NCBI GenBank assembly: GCA_000333235.1
Contig: CAPN01000054.1
Location: 124,001 to 188,000 of the forward strand
DNA length: 64,000 nt
Direction of reading: 5' to 3'
Origin: Pseudoalteromonas luteoviolacea B = ATCC 29581
Lineage (GTDB): Bacteria > Pseudomonadota > Gammaproteobacteria > Enterobacterales > Alteromonadaceae
The notes beneath the pieces are model-generated. The model searched no databases. It was given only the letters and a program-made list of their open reading frames with translations, and had not been told where the DNA came from. Positions 17,167 through 26,444 of this stretch are shown here, piece after piece; position 1 is the first letter of the stretch, and each line of letters opens with the position of its first letter. The position numbers were made by a program, and so were the translations under genes.

Positions 17167-18299
17167 GGCTTTTCTCCTGTGGGCACTCGGGCTGTTACCT
17201 GCCATTTATTTTTATCGAGATCTCGATGTATCGAAAGGGCACCGCCAATTTGCTCCATGCGCTCTTTCATCGAGTTTAACCCAATATTACTACCCAAACG
17301 CATGGATAAATCTTGATTAATATCGTTTTCGACACTCAACGTAACCTGCTCGCTATTTTCTTGCAAACGAACAAATACCACTCCTGAACCATATTTTATT
17401 GCATTAGTAAGTGCTTCTTGACACACACGAAATAACGCTTCCGTCGCCATATTTGATATGTTTTGGTTAGCCAGTGCATGCTCAAAATAGATCGTTCTAC
17501 TGGTTAATCTTGACGTTAATTCATTGATCACAGAAACCAAATCCAATTTTATCGACGCGCGCTCTGCTCGAACCACTTTGCGAATTTCATTGAGCAGCTC
17601 TTTTGCTAATTGCTTAGTTTCATCAACACCTTGTTTCATTACAGGCTCACTTTGGTGTGATAGATAGTCCAAATTCAAAATCAACGCCGTCAATTGGTGT
17701 CCACAAATATCGTGCAAATCGCGACTAAGCTGCAATCGTTCAGATTGCCGAATAGATTGAGCCAACATCGTTTGCGTTGCGGCCAACTCTGCATTTTTGA
17801 ATTCTAATGTTTCACGAGCCAATTGTTCTTTAATCGCATTAAAACTGATTGCTAAAGAAAAACATTGAAACGCTAAATACAACGAATTGTTTATAACCAC
17901 ATTTAACCAGTTTTGCTGCCAATACATCACATGAATAGCACCGACGAAGAAATTAACTGCAACTACAACCCATACACATCGGCGCATTGTATAAATAAAA
18001 GGTAATTGACCTGCGATAATGACCAGTAGAATATGGCTCATCACATTAGGCGTAAATACACTGAGTATTACAAATAACACGAGTTGCAGCATAATGGCCA
18101 TGTGCTGTAAACGTTTAGGTTGTTTGGCATAACTGGCTAGGTTTACAGCTAAAAAGCCGACCATAAACAGCCCGATGAGAATGGTTAACCACATTACACT
18201 CAGCGACGATTTAACAATAGTTGCTGTGATTATTGTGCCTAAAATACCTGAAATACAGAGTATTGGATTAAATGGTTCCCGCGCTTTAATCTTACTCAT
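17163..18299 (-). CDS. Sensor histidine kinase, HisKA_3 type
   Basis: This 378-residue kinase starts at ATG 18299 behind GAGGATC. About 160 N-terminal residues hold five to six membrane helices with only short loops, so it probably senses a membrane-associated signal. The dimerisation/phosphotransfer motif is SRDLHDICGHQLTALILNLD, and the ATPase has EALTNAIKYGSG and GLNSMKERMEQIGG. This is the DesK/NarX-like class that pairs with LuxR-type regulators, which is what lies downstream with a 4-base overlap. Confidence 0.93.
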   Translation of the reverse strand: MSKIKAREPFNPILCISGILGTIITATIVKSSLSVMWLTILIGLFMVGFLAVNLASYAKQPKRLQHMAIMLQLVLFVILSVFTPNVMSHILLVIIAGQLPFIYTMRRCVWVVVAVNFFVGAIHVMYWQQNWLNVVINNSLYLAFQCFSLAISFNAIKEQLARETLEFKNAELAATQTMLAQSIRQSERLQLSRDLHDICGHQLTALILNLDYLSHQSEPVMKQGVDETKQLAKELLNEIRKVVRAERASIKLDLVSVINELTSRLTSRTIYFEHALANQNISNMATEALFRVCQEALTNAIKYGSGVVFVRLQENSEQVTLSVENDINQDLSMRLGSNIGLNSMKERMEQIGGALSIHRDLDKNKWQVTARVPTGEKP

Positions 18300-18723
18300 G
18301 ATCCTCGCTTACCAATTCAGAAGATGACTTTTAGCGCTGCGTCACATTAACAAGGTGTCTATTTTGCTACCAGGGCACCAGCGTTACCACCGGGAAAAAC
18401 TTGAAGATGATCATGGCAAGTACCACTCTTTTGTATTTCAAATGACCAGTGCTGCAGCATTGTATGTCGCACTAAACAATATCACGAAGTTCGATTGAGC
18501 ACTACCGGCTAATGCATTAAATCAGGAACAAACCATTGCATCAGACAAACAAGCTGTTAGTACCTCCGTCTGAACTCTCACTACAAAGACAGACAGTTCA
18601 AGTCACTTCGCTCAGACATTCGTCTTAGTTTTTTCGGTTGCCTTTTGTGATTATTTTCTTGCGGTGTGCGTGATTAAGCGCATACTGATATTTCAATTAA
18701 GGCTGTGACAAAGGAACAGAGTA
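18300..18723. other. Divergent intergenic region between kinase and GST genes
   Basis: About 420 bases carry the promoters of the two-component system (left) and the GST (right). One frame is open for 56 codons (ends TGA near 18499) but has no start with a good ribosome site and no recognisable similarity. No clear operator or terminator was found. Confidence 0.5.
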
Positions 18724-19332
18724 ATGTCAAAACCAAAAGTAACGTATTTCGATGTCAATGGTGGTCGCGCGGAGCCGATCCGCTTAGCGTTTTTTATCGG
18801 TGGTATCGAGTTTGAAGATGACCGTTTTCCCTACGCGGATTTTGCCGAAGTTAAGAAGCGTACACCGCTTGGTCAAGTTCCAACTTTAGAGATGGATGGT
18901 CAGATTATTACACAGTCAAATGCCATTACCAGTTACGTTGGCAAACTGGCCGGTCTTTACCCTAATGATGATTTTCAAGCGCTTTTGTGTGAAGAAATTA
19001 TGTGCTCTATTGAAGATGTCACCACTCGCATTGTCGGCACATTTGGGTTAGACGGTGAAGCACTTAAAACGGCTCGTGAAAAACTTCTAAATGACTACCT
19101 GATCCCTCACTTAAAATGGCTAGAGTCTAAGTTATCAGGCAATGACTATTTCATAGAGAGTCGCTTAACCGTTGCCGATTTAAAAGTCATGGCCCATTTG
19201 GGTTGGATGCAAAGTGGCATGTTAGAACACATTCCAAACACAGCCATTGCGCAGCATACACCCGCTCTAAATACCTATTTTAGTAAACTAAGACAACACC
19301 CTAAAATTACAGAATATTATCAGAATCACTAA
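18724..19332 (+). CDS. Glutathione S-transferase, sigma-like
   Basis: The 202-residue protein starts at ATG 18724 behind AAGGAACAG. The thioredoxin-like domain begins KVTYFDVNGGRAEPIRLAF, placing the catalytic Tyr at residue 8 as in sigma/alpha/mu/pi enzymes, with LGQVPTLEMDGQIITQSNAI forming the glutathione site. The helical C-terminal domain ends with RLTVADLKVMAHLGWM and PKITEYY. It would conjugate glutathione to electrophiles or reduce organic peroxides in the cytoplasm. It is divergent from the NarL-type two-component system. Confidence 0.93.
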   Translation: MSKPKVTYFDVNGGRAEPIRLAFFIGGIEFEDDRFPYADFAEVKKRTPLGQVPTLEMDGQIITQSNAITSYVGKLAGLYPNDDFQALLCEEIMCSIEDVTTRIVGTFGLDGEALKTAREKLLNDYLIPHLKWLESKLSGNDYFIESRLTVADLKVMAHLGWMQSGMLEHIPNTAIAQHTPALNTYFSKLRQHPKITEYYQNH

Positions 19333-19701
19333 ACTATTCTCCCGACACCTCGGGCAGCATTATTCCTAAATGCGGCTCGAGAAACTCCGTTGTTTTAATG
19401 TCAATACTCTTCCTCGATTTGACATCTAAAACAACTCGACCCAATTACTTAATCGCCCCCTTAGAGTAAATAGTTAAAAAAGAACAAATCGACAAACTTT
19501 AAGCACGTTAAATTTACCTAAACATCATTTTTTAGAACATCTAAATCACTGTAAAAATTTATCTATCTTCATCATTATTGATTAAAATCATTACAACTCA
19601 AATAGATGAAAAAAGAGCTTCTTTTCTAGTATGTTGTCCCGAGTATTTGGTAGGTACTTCCAGTAAACTAGTCGCAGTCATCTGCCTGTACAATTACAAA
19701 C
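19333..19701. other. Intergenic region without a recognisable gene
   Basis: About 370 AT-rich bases lie between the GST stop codon and the GGDEF-EAL gene. They should contain the promoter of the latter. I see no supported ORF, repeat or strong hairpin. Confidence 0.45.
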
Positions 19702-22257
19702 ATGAATAAGTTTCATAGCGCAAACGCCATCTACAACCATCTCAAAAAGGCTGATTCGCTTACCAATCAGCTCGATTATGCGGTAACGCTTTTTAAACAA
19801 ACCTTTAATGTTGATGGTATCGCTCTTTGGATATTAAACGCCCCGAAAACCGCTTACGAATGTGAGTATTACAGTGGTTCTCAACCTTCGAATCTTGGGA
19901 AATTCATTGCTGTAGATAAAATTCCACCGAGTTTACTGTCGCTTAAACGATTTAATTTATTTACCAGTTTAGAGCTTATGTGTGCTGAAGAGCTGGCTTT
20001 CTTAGCCAGTCAACGCGCACTAGGCGATAACGCGGTTGATTACATACTTATTCCAATTGCACCAGGTAAAGAAGTCATCGGTTTTATTTCTATCCGTAGT
20101 AACAATAAAGTCAGCGAATGGGAATCCGAACATATCGATACATTACTTTTAGTCGTTTCCCAACTCAAAGAAAGTGTCATGCGCGACAGGTACGAGCAAC
20201 TATCTAAAGCTTGTCACCGCGAATCATTTTTACTGGATGAAATACAAAAAATCGCCAAAGTGGGTGGATGGCAATACGATTTACAAAATGGTGAGCTTTA
20301 TTGGTCTGACGAGACGTATCGGATCTACGGATATCCTGTTGGTTCAGAAATAGACCCATCAAAAGGCATTTCTCATTATTTGGGTGAAGATCAGCAAACC
20401 ATTGCAAACGATTTTGACGCATTAATAAATCAGCAAAAGCCTTACACGCGTGAACTACGCTTTATTGACGCTAAAGGCAAATTTAAATGGGTTAGGACAT
20501 CCGGACGATTACGCACCCAAAATGGCAAAGCATTGTATGCCTATGGTGCATTCGAAGATATTACCATTTTAAAAGATTTAATTATCCAAGAACAAGATGC
20601 TCATCGCTACCTCGCAACCGTAATAGACAACCTAAACGATGTCATTGTCACCATTTCTGAAGACGGGATCATTTTAACTGCTAATTCTAAATTAAAGGCC
20701 GTGTTTGGCTATGAACCACACGAGCTCATAGGCCAAAATGTCGCCTGTTTGATGCCTTCCCCATATAAAGAAATGCACCAACAATATATCCAAAGTTATT
20801 TAAAAACTGGAAAAGCACAGATTATTGGACTAGGCAGAGAACTTCCTGCAATCAAAAAAAATAACGAAATCTTTCCAATCGAACTGGCTTTAACCGAGGT
20901 CAAACAAGGTGAACAACGCATTTTTATTGGCATTGTAAAAGACATTTCCGAGCGTAAAACTGCAGAAGATAAGCTCTATAAACTAGCCTATTTCAGCCCG
21001 TTAACCAACTTGCCCAACGCATTTTCATTCGAAGAGCAAATAACCAAACACATAGAAAAAGTACGTTTAGTCAACGGACGTTTACTCGTTATAAAAATAG
21101 ACATCGATAACTTTTCCAAAATTAATCTGGCTCACTCTCGTAAAGCTGGTGATTATGCCATATCAATGATTGCAGATAGATTAAGACTCTTTTCCAACGA
21201 CTATTTTGAACTGTATCATTTGCGAGGAGACATTTTTTATCTCGTGAGCCGCAATTCTCAACAAAAAACTGAATTGGAATTGCGACTACATTGTGACTCA
21301 CTAGCAACTCAAATAAAGCAACAGCTTGCTAACGAAGTCATCATAGAAGGAATGCCATATCGCCTCTCCGCATCCATTGTAAGCGCGATCATTGATGGCG
21401 AGTACGCATCCGTCGAAGTACTATACGAATTACTCGCTATGGCCGTTAAAAGGTTGAAATTAGGTGGAGGTAATCAGCACACGATTGTAGATAACCATGC
21501 TCATCAATATTTAGAACGCCGTGCTCGCATCAAATCTATGTTGCCTAGTGCGCTGCTAAATAACGAGTTTTTCTTGGTTTTACAGCCTCAATTCGATATT
21601 CACAAACAGTATACGTCATCAGAAGTACTCATTCGTTGGAATAGCAAAGAGTTTGGTTTTATCTCCCCTGGCGAGTTTATCGAAATAGCCGAAGAAAGCG
21701 GCGACATCATCGCGATTGGTTATTGGATTCTAGAACAAGTTGCTAAACTGCTGTCACTCCAGCAGCCTAAAGGGCGTTTAGCCATTAATATCAGCGCAAA
21801 GCAGTTAGCAAAACCTGAGTTTGAAGAAACACTTTTTCACTATTTCACGCATTACAACGTTTCACTCAAAAAAATCATTTTAGAAGTGACAGAAACAACG
21901 TTGGTGCAAGACTTAGAGCAAATCAGAGAAAAGTTAAAACGCTTAACGGCACTTGGGATTGAATTTTCCATTGACGATTTCGGTACGGGCTATTCAAGTT
22001 TAAGTTACTTACAAAACTTAGGGATCCATGAAATCAAAATAGACAAATCCTTTATTGATGAGATAGATGGCGTCACGCCAGTGCCTATTGTTGACTCTAT
22101 CATCCAACTTGCTAATAGCTTAGGTGCGAGAGTGGTTGCCGAAGGCGTCGAAAATCAAACTCAATTCGATTATCTTGTGCATAAAGAATGTGATGTAATC
22201 CAAGGCTACTTATTGTCCAAACCATTGCCCATCGAAGACTGGGTAAAGGTAATTTGA
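19702..22257 (+). CDS. c-di-GMP phosphodiesterase: GAF-PAS-PAS-degenerate GGDEF-EAL
   Basis: The 851-residue protein lacks membrane helices. The order is: GAF-like domain at about 5-155, PAS_3 at about 175-285 (VGGWQYDLQNGELYWSDETY), PAS at about 300-420 ending DISERKTAEDKL, GGDEF-like at about 425-590, EAL at about 605-850. In the GGDEF-like domain the signature position reads LRGDIFYL, so it should not make c-di-GMP, though it may bind GTP. EAL residues are present: SEVLIRW, NISAKQL, LEVTETTL, IDDFGTGYSS, IKIDKSF, VVAEGVEN, QGYLLSKP. It is therefore predicted to hydrolyse c-di-GMP. It converges with a diguanylate cyclase 8 bases away. Confidence 0.94.
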   Translation: MNKFHSANAIYNHLKKADSLTNQLDYAVTLFKQTFNVDGIALWILNAPKTAYECEYYSGSQPSNLGKFIAVDKIPPSLLSLKRFNLFTSLELMCAEELAFLASQRALGDNAVDYILIPIAPGKEVIGFISIRSNNKVSEWESEHIDTLLLVVSQLKESVMRDRYEQLSKACHRESFLLDEIQKIAKVGGWQYDLQNGELYWSDETYRIYGYPVGSEIDPSKGISHYLGEDQQTIANDFDALINQQKPYTRELRFIDAKGKFKWVRTSGRLRTQNGKALYAYGAFEDITILKDLIIQEQDAHRYLATVIDNLNDVIVTISEDGIILTANSKLKAVFGYEPHELIGQNVACLMPSPYKEMHQQYIQSYLKTGKAQIIGLGRELPAIKKNNEIFPIELALTEVKQGEQRIFIGIVKDISERKTAEDKLYKLAYFSPLTNLPNAFSFEEQITKHIEKVRLVNGRLLVIKIDIDNFSKINLAHSRKAGDYAISMIADRLRLFSNDYFELYHLRGDIFYLVSRNSQQKTELELRLHCDSLATQIKQQLANEVIIEGMPYRLSASIVSAIIDGEYASVEVLYELLAMAVKRLKLGGGNQHTIVDNHAHQYLERRARIKSMLPSALLNNEFFLVLQPQFDIHKQYTSSEVLIRWNSKEFGFISPGEFIEIAEESGDIIAIGYWILEQVAKLLSLQQPKGRLAINISAKQLAKPEFEETLFHYFTHYNVSLKKIILEVTETTLVQDLEQIREKLKRLTALGIEFSIDDFGTGYSSLSYLQNLGIHEIKIDKSFIDEIDGVTPVPIVDSIIQLANSLGARVVAEGVENQTQFDYLVHKECDVIQGYLLSKPLPIEDWVKVI

Positions 22258-22265
22258 CTTACCTT

Positions 22266-23438
22266 TTAATTTATTGAGCACGACACGCCATTTCTTCCTT
22301 GGTGTTTAACATCAAACATGGCGTGATCCGCTTTTGTTACCACTTGTAAGTGCGTAAGAGCCTCTTCAACCTGTGCGCATCCAAAGCTACCTGTGATATA
22401 AATTGACCTATCATCAAATTGTAAAGGAATTTGAGCTAAAGCTTGTCTCAACGCTTGGGCTATCTTTTCACAACGCTCAAGTGCCGTGTTTGGCAAAAGG
22501 ATTAAAAACTCCTCACCACCATAGCGACTGCTTGTTAACCCGCTAGGTAAATGCTTATTTAAAATCTCTGCGATGTGTTTGATCGCTAAGTCACCGATAT
22601 CATGACCATATTCGTCATTAATAAGCTTAAACTTATCAATATCAAATAAAATAACACTGTATACTACATCGCGTTTGAGCCAATGTTCATGAAGGCTTTT
22701 AAGCTTTCTCATCACTGCTCGACGATTCAATAAATTAGTTAACTGATCGCGTTCGCTTAATAGGCGAATTTTGTTAGTAAGCCTGGCCAAAGCACAGGCG
22801 AACATCATTATATTGATTAATAACGTTAAGACAGTGTATGCCCAAAGCATCGGCACTGATTGCTCTGAATGAATGCTATTTACGGCAAGACTATCCTCAG
22901 GAAACACAACAAATACAATCAAACGCCCTAAAAACGCCAAAGCCATAAAAATCGTCGGTAGCATCATAAAAACAGCAGGAAGACGACCAAAAGCGTTAAA
23001 AATACCCAAATATATGATGTAACTAACTAGGCTAAAGTTAACCATGGCACTCAGTGAAAAAATAACGCCCATGTAAAGTTGTAGCTCTGCACCGGGTTTT
23101 ATAAATGCCATAATTACGGCAAAACCAGCCCATACATATAAGCTCCATTCATGCGTCACAGTGAGTTTGAATAAGCGACACATTCCACTGAAAATAAAAG
23201 CAATCCCCAAAAGGATCGCTTGATCCGCAAGATGCCAATAAAAATAGTGGGGTGAATCAGTACGCAGTGTCGTTAGCCCTAAACCGAGCAACACTAATCC
23301 ATTTGAAAGTGCAAAAAAACGACTGGCTTTCGGCGCTATTTTCAATGGATGCGCCATTAAACCCCAACCTATCATGCTAATCGTTGTTAAGATTGCAATA
23401 AAAGTCAGTAGCATTTGTGCTTGCGGATAAAACTGCAT
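22266..23438 (-). CDS. Diguanylate cyclase with membrane sensor
   Basis: The protein is 390 residues from ATG 23438 behind GGAGTAAT. About 200 residues form six or more membrane helices, followed by a GGDEF domain at about 220-388 with intact SRYGGEEFLILLP and FDIDKFKLINDEYGHDIGD. The RxxD inhibitory site expected five residues before GGEEF is absent (PSGLTSS), so product inhibition is probably weak. It faces the phosphodiesterase gene tail to tail; the pair makes and degrades the same second messenger under different inputs. Confidence 0.94.
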   Translation of the reverse strand: MQFYPQAQMLLTFIAILTTISMIGWGLMAHPLKIAPKASRFFALSNGLVLLGLGLTTLRTDSPHYFYWHLADQAILLGIAFIFSGMCRLFKLTVTHEWSLYVWAGFAVIMAFIKPGAELQLYMGVIFSLSAMVNFSLVSYIIYLGIFNAFGRLPAVFMMLPTIFMALAFLGRLIVFVVFPEDSLAVNSIHSEQSVPMLWAYTVLTLLINIMMFACALARLTNKIRLLSERDQLTNLLNRRAVMRKLKSLHEHWLKRDVVYSVILFDIDKFKLINDEYGHDIGDLAIKHIAEILNKHLPSGLTSSRYGGEEFLILLPNTALERCEKIAQALRQALAQIPLQFDDRSIYITGSFGCAQVEEALTHLQVVTKADHAMFDVKHQGRNGVSCSIN

Positions 23439-23939
23439 ATTACTCCAAAACGATTAAGGCACTATTGACCGTATGTAATGTTTGCAAATTAGAACAACCA
23501 TTATTGACTGTTAAGTATTAACCACATCCTCTTACTTTGCGATAAACCATCATGTAAAAACTCACGTGACGATTGCTTTTTTCAATTACGTCCTTGCCGA
23601 CATAGACGGTAAAACCTGCTCTATCGTGCAATTTAAAGAGTAAATCCATTTATATGTTTTTGCTATATATTTATAACAAAAAAACAAAAAACACAGCATA
23701 CGAAACACAAACAAAATTAAAACATTCCAAACATAAAAAACATATAAACCAATACTTTTATACTATTTTACTATTGATTTTTTGTAAAAAATAAAGAATC
23801 ATAGTGCAGGTTCGCAAAGATAATAAGGGATGCGCTCATCGTAAAGGATTAATGAAACACACTTTAATAGGAGTTTAGTGTGTCATTACTTTGTGTTGTG
23901 TTAGCTGTTCTACGGATGACCCAACATTGAGTGTTAACT
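23439..23939. other. AT-rich divergent intergenic region
   Basis: About 500 bases separate the divergent diguanylate cyclase and the secreted Calx-beta protein. The stretch near 23660-23800 is very AT-rich with A-runs, suggesting a bent or H-NS-type region (inference). No ORF is supported. Confidence 0.45.
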
Positions 23940-25451
23940 ATGATAAAAACATCAATATTGACAGGCGCTATTGCTTTGTCACTGTTTACACCGGTTGTTT
24001 CAGCCAATAATTGTCAAAGCCAACTACATGGCATTAATGCTGGGCGTGGTGATGTAGGTTTACTATTTTCCTTAGATGAAGAAAGTGGCGCTGCAAGCGC
24101 TCATTCAGTCGCCGCATTTAGCGCTGCGGCATTAGCTTATGACAGTACTTCTAAGCGTATGTATTACGTTTCAAGCCCTCAGCCAGCAACGTACAAAGTA
24201 GATACGAGTCATTTAGCATTAAGTGACGAACTGCGAGCTCATTTGCCAATCAGTGGTGAAAAGTTCAATTACATTCGTTTAGCGTACTACGACTACAACA
24301 CGCGTCAACATGTCGTCGTTGGTCGCACAAAGCAAGTGCTTGGCTTAGTATACGATGAAACATTAGATGCATTACTAGGCGAAAGTTACGGTAGTCTTTA
24401 CCAAATTGATAAAAACACTGGAGAAGCCCAAGAACTGGGTCACTTAAATAACCCTGATGGTTATCATCGCGGTGATTTGGTCATTAAAAACAACCAACTT
24501 TATCTTGTGACAGCATCAAGCTTGTATCAGATCGATCGAAGCAACTACCAAGTGACTAAAGTCGCTGATCATGATTTAAAATCCGTTACAGGTGCGGCAC
24601 TCGCTCAATCTGGCAAGATAGTAATAAGTGAGGTGATCAACAATGATTACGGGTACACCAACAAAACCCGCTTATTCGAACTCGATAACGAAACTGGCAA
24701 AACCTGCTATATTTCAACCCTTCCCGTACGATTAAATGACTTAGCAAGTAAAGATGATGAAGCTGTTGCTTGTTATAGCAAACCCATTTGTACAGGCGGG
24801 CGTCCTAGTATTCCAAGTATTCGTTTAGAATCAAATGTAGAAGAAATCATTGAAGGCGGGAATTTAGAATACAGTGTGGTCTTAAGCAACGCCTATGACG
24901 AAGATGTTGTCGTTCAACTTGAAATCAATGATATCACAACGACACCAGCTGACTACCGTCCAATTCCTGCACAATTAACGATCCCTTCTGGGCAAACAAG
25001 TGCAAATATTATAATTGAAACCATTGATGATTCAGAGTATTCAGAATCTCTTTCCTTTACGCTTAATGTCGAGGCGTCTAAAAATGCAACCGGCTCTGCA
25101 AGTGCTACTGGAACCATTGTAAATGATGACGAACAATGTACCCCAATTCCACACACTCGTATTAGCTATCAATTTGTGAACGAAGACTCGGTACTCGATA
25201 ATGACTGGGGGATCCGTGTTAGTGGGCGCTATATCAAGCTATTAGATGAACGAGGCCCCAGCGGCTACTACGATGTTCAATCGGGTTATCCATTTGACTA
25301 CGTGCTCGCAATTAATGGTGACAGTAACAATCTTACGCTGAACTATCGGATCAATGGAAACACTCAGTATTGGGAGGATCAAAACGATGCTGACTTCAAC
25401 GATTTTGTTGTTAACGTCACGACTCAATCAATTTTGAAGGGATGCCAATAG
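23940..25451 (+). CDS. Secreted protein with beta-propeller-like part, Calx-beta and DUF4114-like C terminus
   Basis: The protein is 503 residues from ATG 23940; a GTG at 23931 is also in frame. The signal peptide is MIKTSILTGAIALSLFTPVVSA. Residues about 25-280 contain repeated strand units (LFSLDEESGAA, SLYQIDKNTGEA, LFELDNETGKT) like a small propeller. About 290-395 is a Calx-beta-type calcium-binding domain (IEGGNLEYSVVLSNA, DYRPIPAQLTIPSGQTSANI, TGTIVNDDEQC). The C terminus has the DUF4114 hallmark DADFNDFVVNV. It is probably extracellular or surface-attached; a cell-surface or matrix role near two c-di-GMP enzymes is an inference only. Confidence 0.82.
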   Translation: MIKTSILTGAIALSLFTPVVSANNCQSQLHGINAGRGDVGLLFSLDEESGAASAHSVAAFSAAALAYDSTSKRMYYVSSPQPATYKVDTSHLALSDELRAHLPISGEKFNYIRLAYYDYNTRQHVVVGRTKQVLGLVYDETLDALLGESYGSLYQIDKNTGEAQELGHLNNPDGYHRGDLVIKNNQLYLVTASSLYQIDRSNYQVTKVADHDLKSVTGAALAQSGKIVISEVINNDYGYTNKTRLFELDNETGKTCYISTLPVRLNDLASKDDEAVACYSKPICTGGRPSIPSIRLESNVEEIIEGGNLEYSVVLSNAYDEDVVVQLEINDITTTPADYRPIPAQLTIPSGQTSANIIIETIDDSEYSESLSFTLNVEASKNATGSASATGTIVNDDEQCTPIPHTRISYQFVNEDSVLDNDWGIRVSGRYIKLLDERGPSGYYDVQSGYPFDYVLAINGDSNNLTLNYRINGNTQYWEDQNDADFNDFVVNVTTQSILKGCQ

Positions 25452-25474
25452 CATCTCCTACTGTGCCCAAGCCA

Positions 25475-25498
25475 AACCCAACTTCGGTTGGGTTTTTT
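25475..25498 (+). terminator. Rho-independent terminator
   Basis: The stem AACCCAAC / GTTGGGTT with a stable TTCG tetraloop and a run of Ts lies 23 bases after the stop codon of the secreted Calx-beta gene. Confidence 0.92.
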
Positions 25499-25527
25499 CA
25501 TAGTGGCGTTCTTTTCGTTAATCTAGA

Positions 25528-26214
25528 TCAATAACGTGATTTGGATTTCGACCCGTCATCACTAAATAACGTTTTCATCGCATCTGCAAAAGACTTTAGC
25601 TGTTCTTTCATCGTGATCTTTTCACTGATCTCAATACTGCCAAGTATGTTTTTGCCTACAACATGGATACGTGGTCGTTGTTTGTCGACTCCAACATTGC
25701 CATAGTATTTACGATTGTTTGACACAGACCCCAATATATTCGTTGTTTGGGTAGTGACGTCGATACCTGAAGGCACAGTAATTTCTAGACTCCATAGCCA
25801 ACCGTTTACTTCAATAACCACATCTTGGCTTGCAAACATTGCTCTCGTGAAGTCCAACTCTACACTGCCCGCATACACTTCAATTTGCATATGTTTCGGC
25901 ACAATCCATTCACCGCCACGATGATCCGAACTTAGGATAGATTTAATGGTGATTTCATTTGCACCTTCATTTGCGGCGCAAAATGTTGGTCTCATCCTAG
26001 CAGCTTTCTCGCTGTGATAACGCGGATCTGATTGCAGTGGTAAGTCTGCTACTAACGTAAGTAATGCTTCCTGACAGGTTAACTCATAAGCTTTGTCTAA
26101 ACGTCGTTCAAATGCTTCGGCGGATAGTTCACCATGACTATAATTAAGAATAAGCTGATCAATCACTTCTTCTTTAACTTTTTCTAATGGTCTGTCTTTT
26201 GCGGCGACGGTCAT
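25528..26214 (-). CDS. DUF1707 and LiaF-like C-terminal domain protein
   Basis: This 228-residue protein starts at ATG 26214 behind AAGGAAAT. The N terminus is a DUF1707/SHOCT-like helical domain (DQLILNYSHGELSAEAFERR). The middle and C terminus form a right-handed beta-repeat region of the LiaF C-terminal type (VIVEVNG-like strands: GSVELDFTRAMF, WSLEITVPSGIDV, ILGSIEISEKI). No membrane segment is present. In Gram-positive bacteria LiaF-like domains regulate envelope stress; the proteobacterial role is unknown. Confidence 0.85.
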   Translation of the reverse strand: MTVAAKDRPLEKVKEEVIDQLILNYSHGELSAEAFERRLDKAYELTCQEALLTLVADLPLQSDPRYHSEKAARMRPTFCAANEGANEITIKSILSSDHRGGEWIVPKHMQIEVYAGSVELDFTRAMFASQDVVIEVNGWLWSLEITVPSGIDVTTQTTNILGSVSNNRKYYGNVGVDKQRPRIHVVGKNILGSIEISEKITMKEQLKSFADAMKTLFSDDGSKSKSRY

Positions 26215-26444
26215 GCTGGTATTTCCTTTTTAAAGCAAATTAAGTTAAACGTTAAGTAACAACTTTCGTGCCAAGTAATAATACACTAAAATTCATATAG
26301 TTACCATTTTGAGCATTTTGTTTTACAGTAAATTTGACGAAGTATTAGCCAAAAATGTAACTGATATGTAGTCATTTTGACTATTGACCAAACATCACGT
26401 CGAACGTTATGCTCAACAACACATCAGACCAGTTTGGTATCTTT

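Noticed and set aside
18330-18500. 56-codon open frame in the kinase-GST spacer
   Set aside because: It has no start codon with a ribosome site and no recognisable similarity; it may be chance or a remnant.
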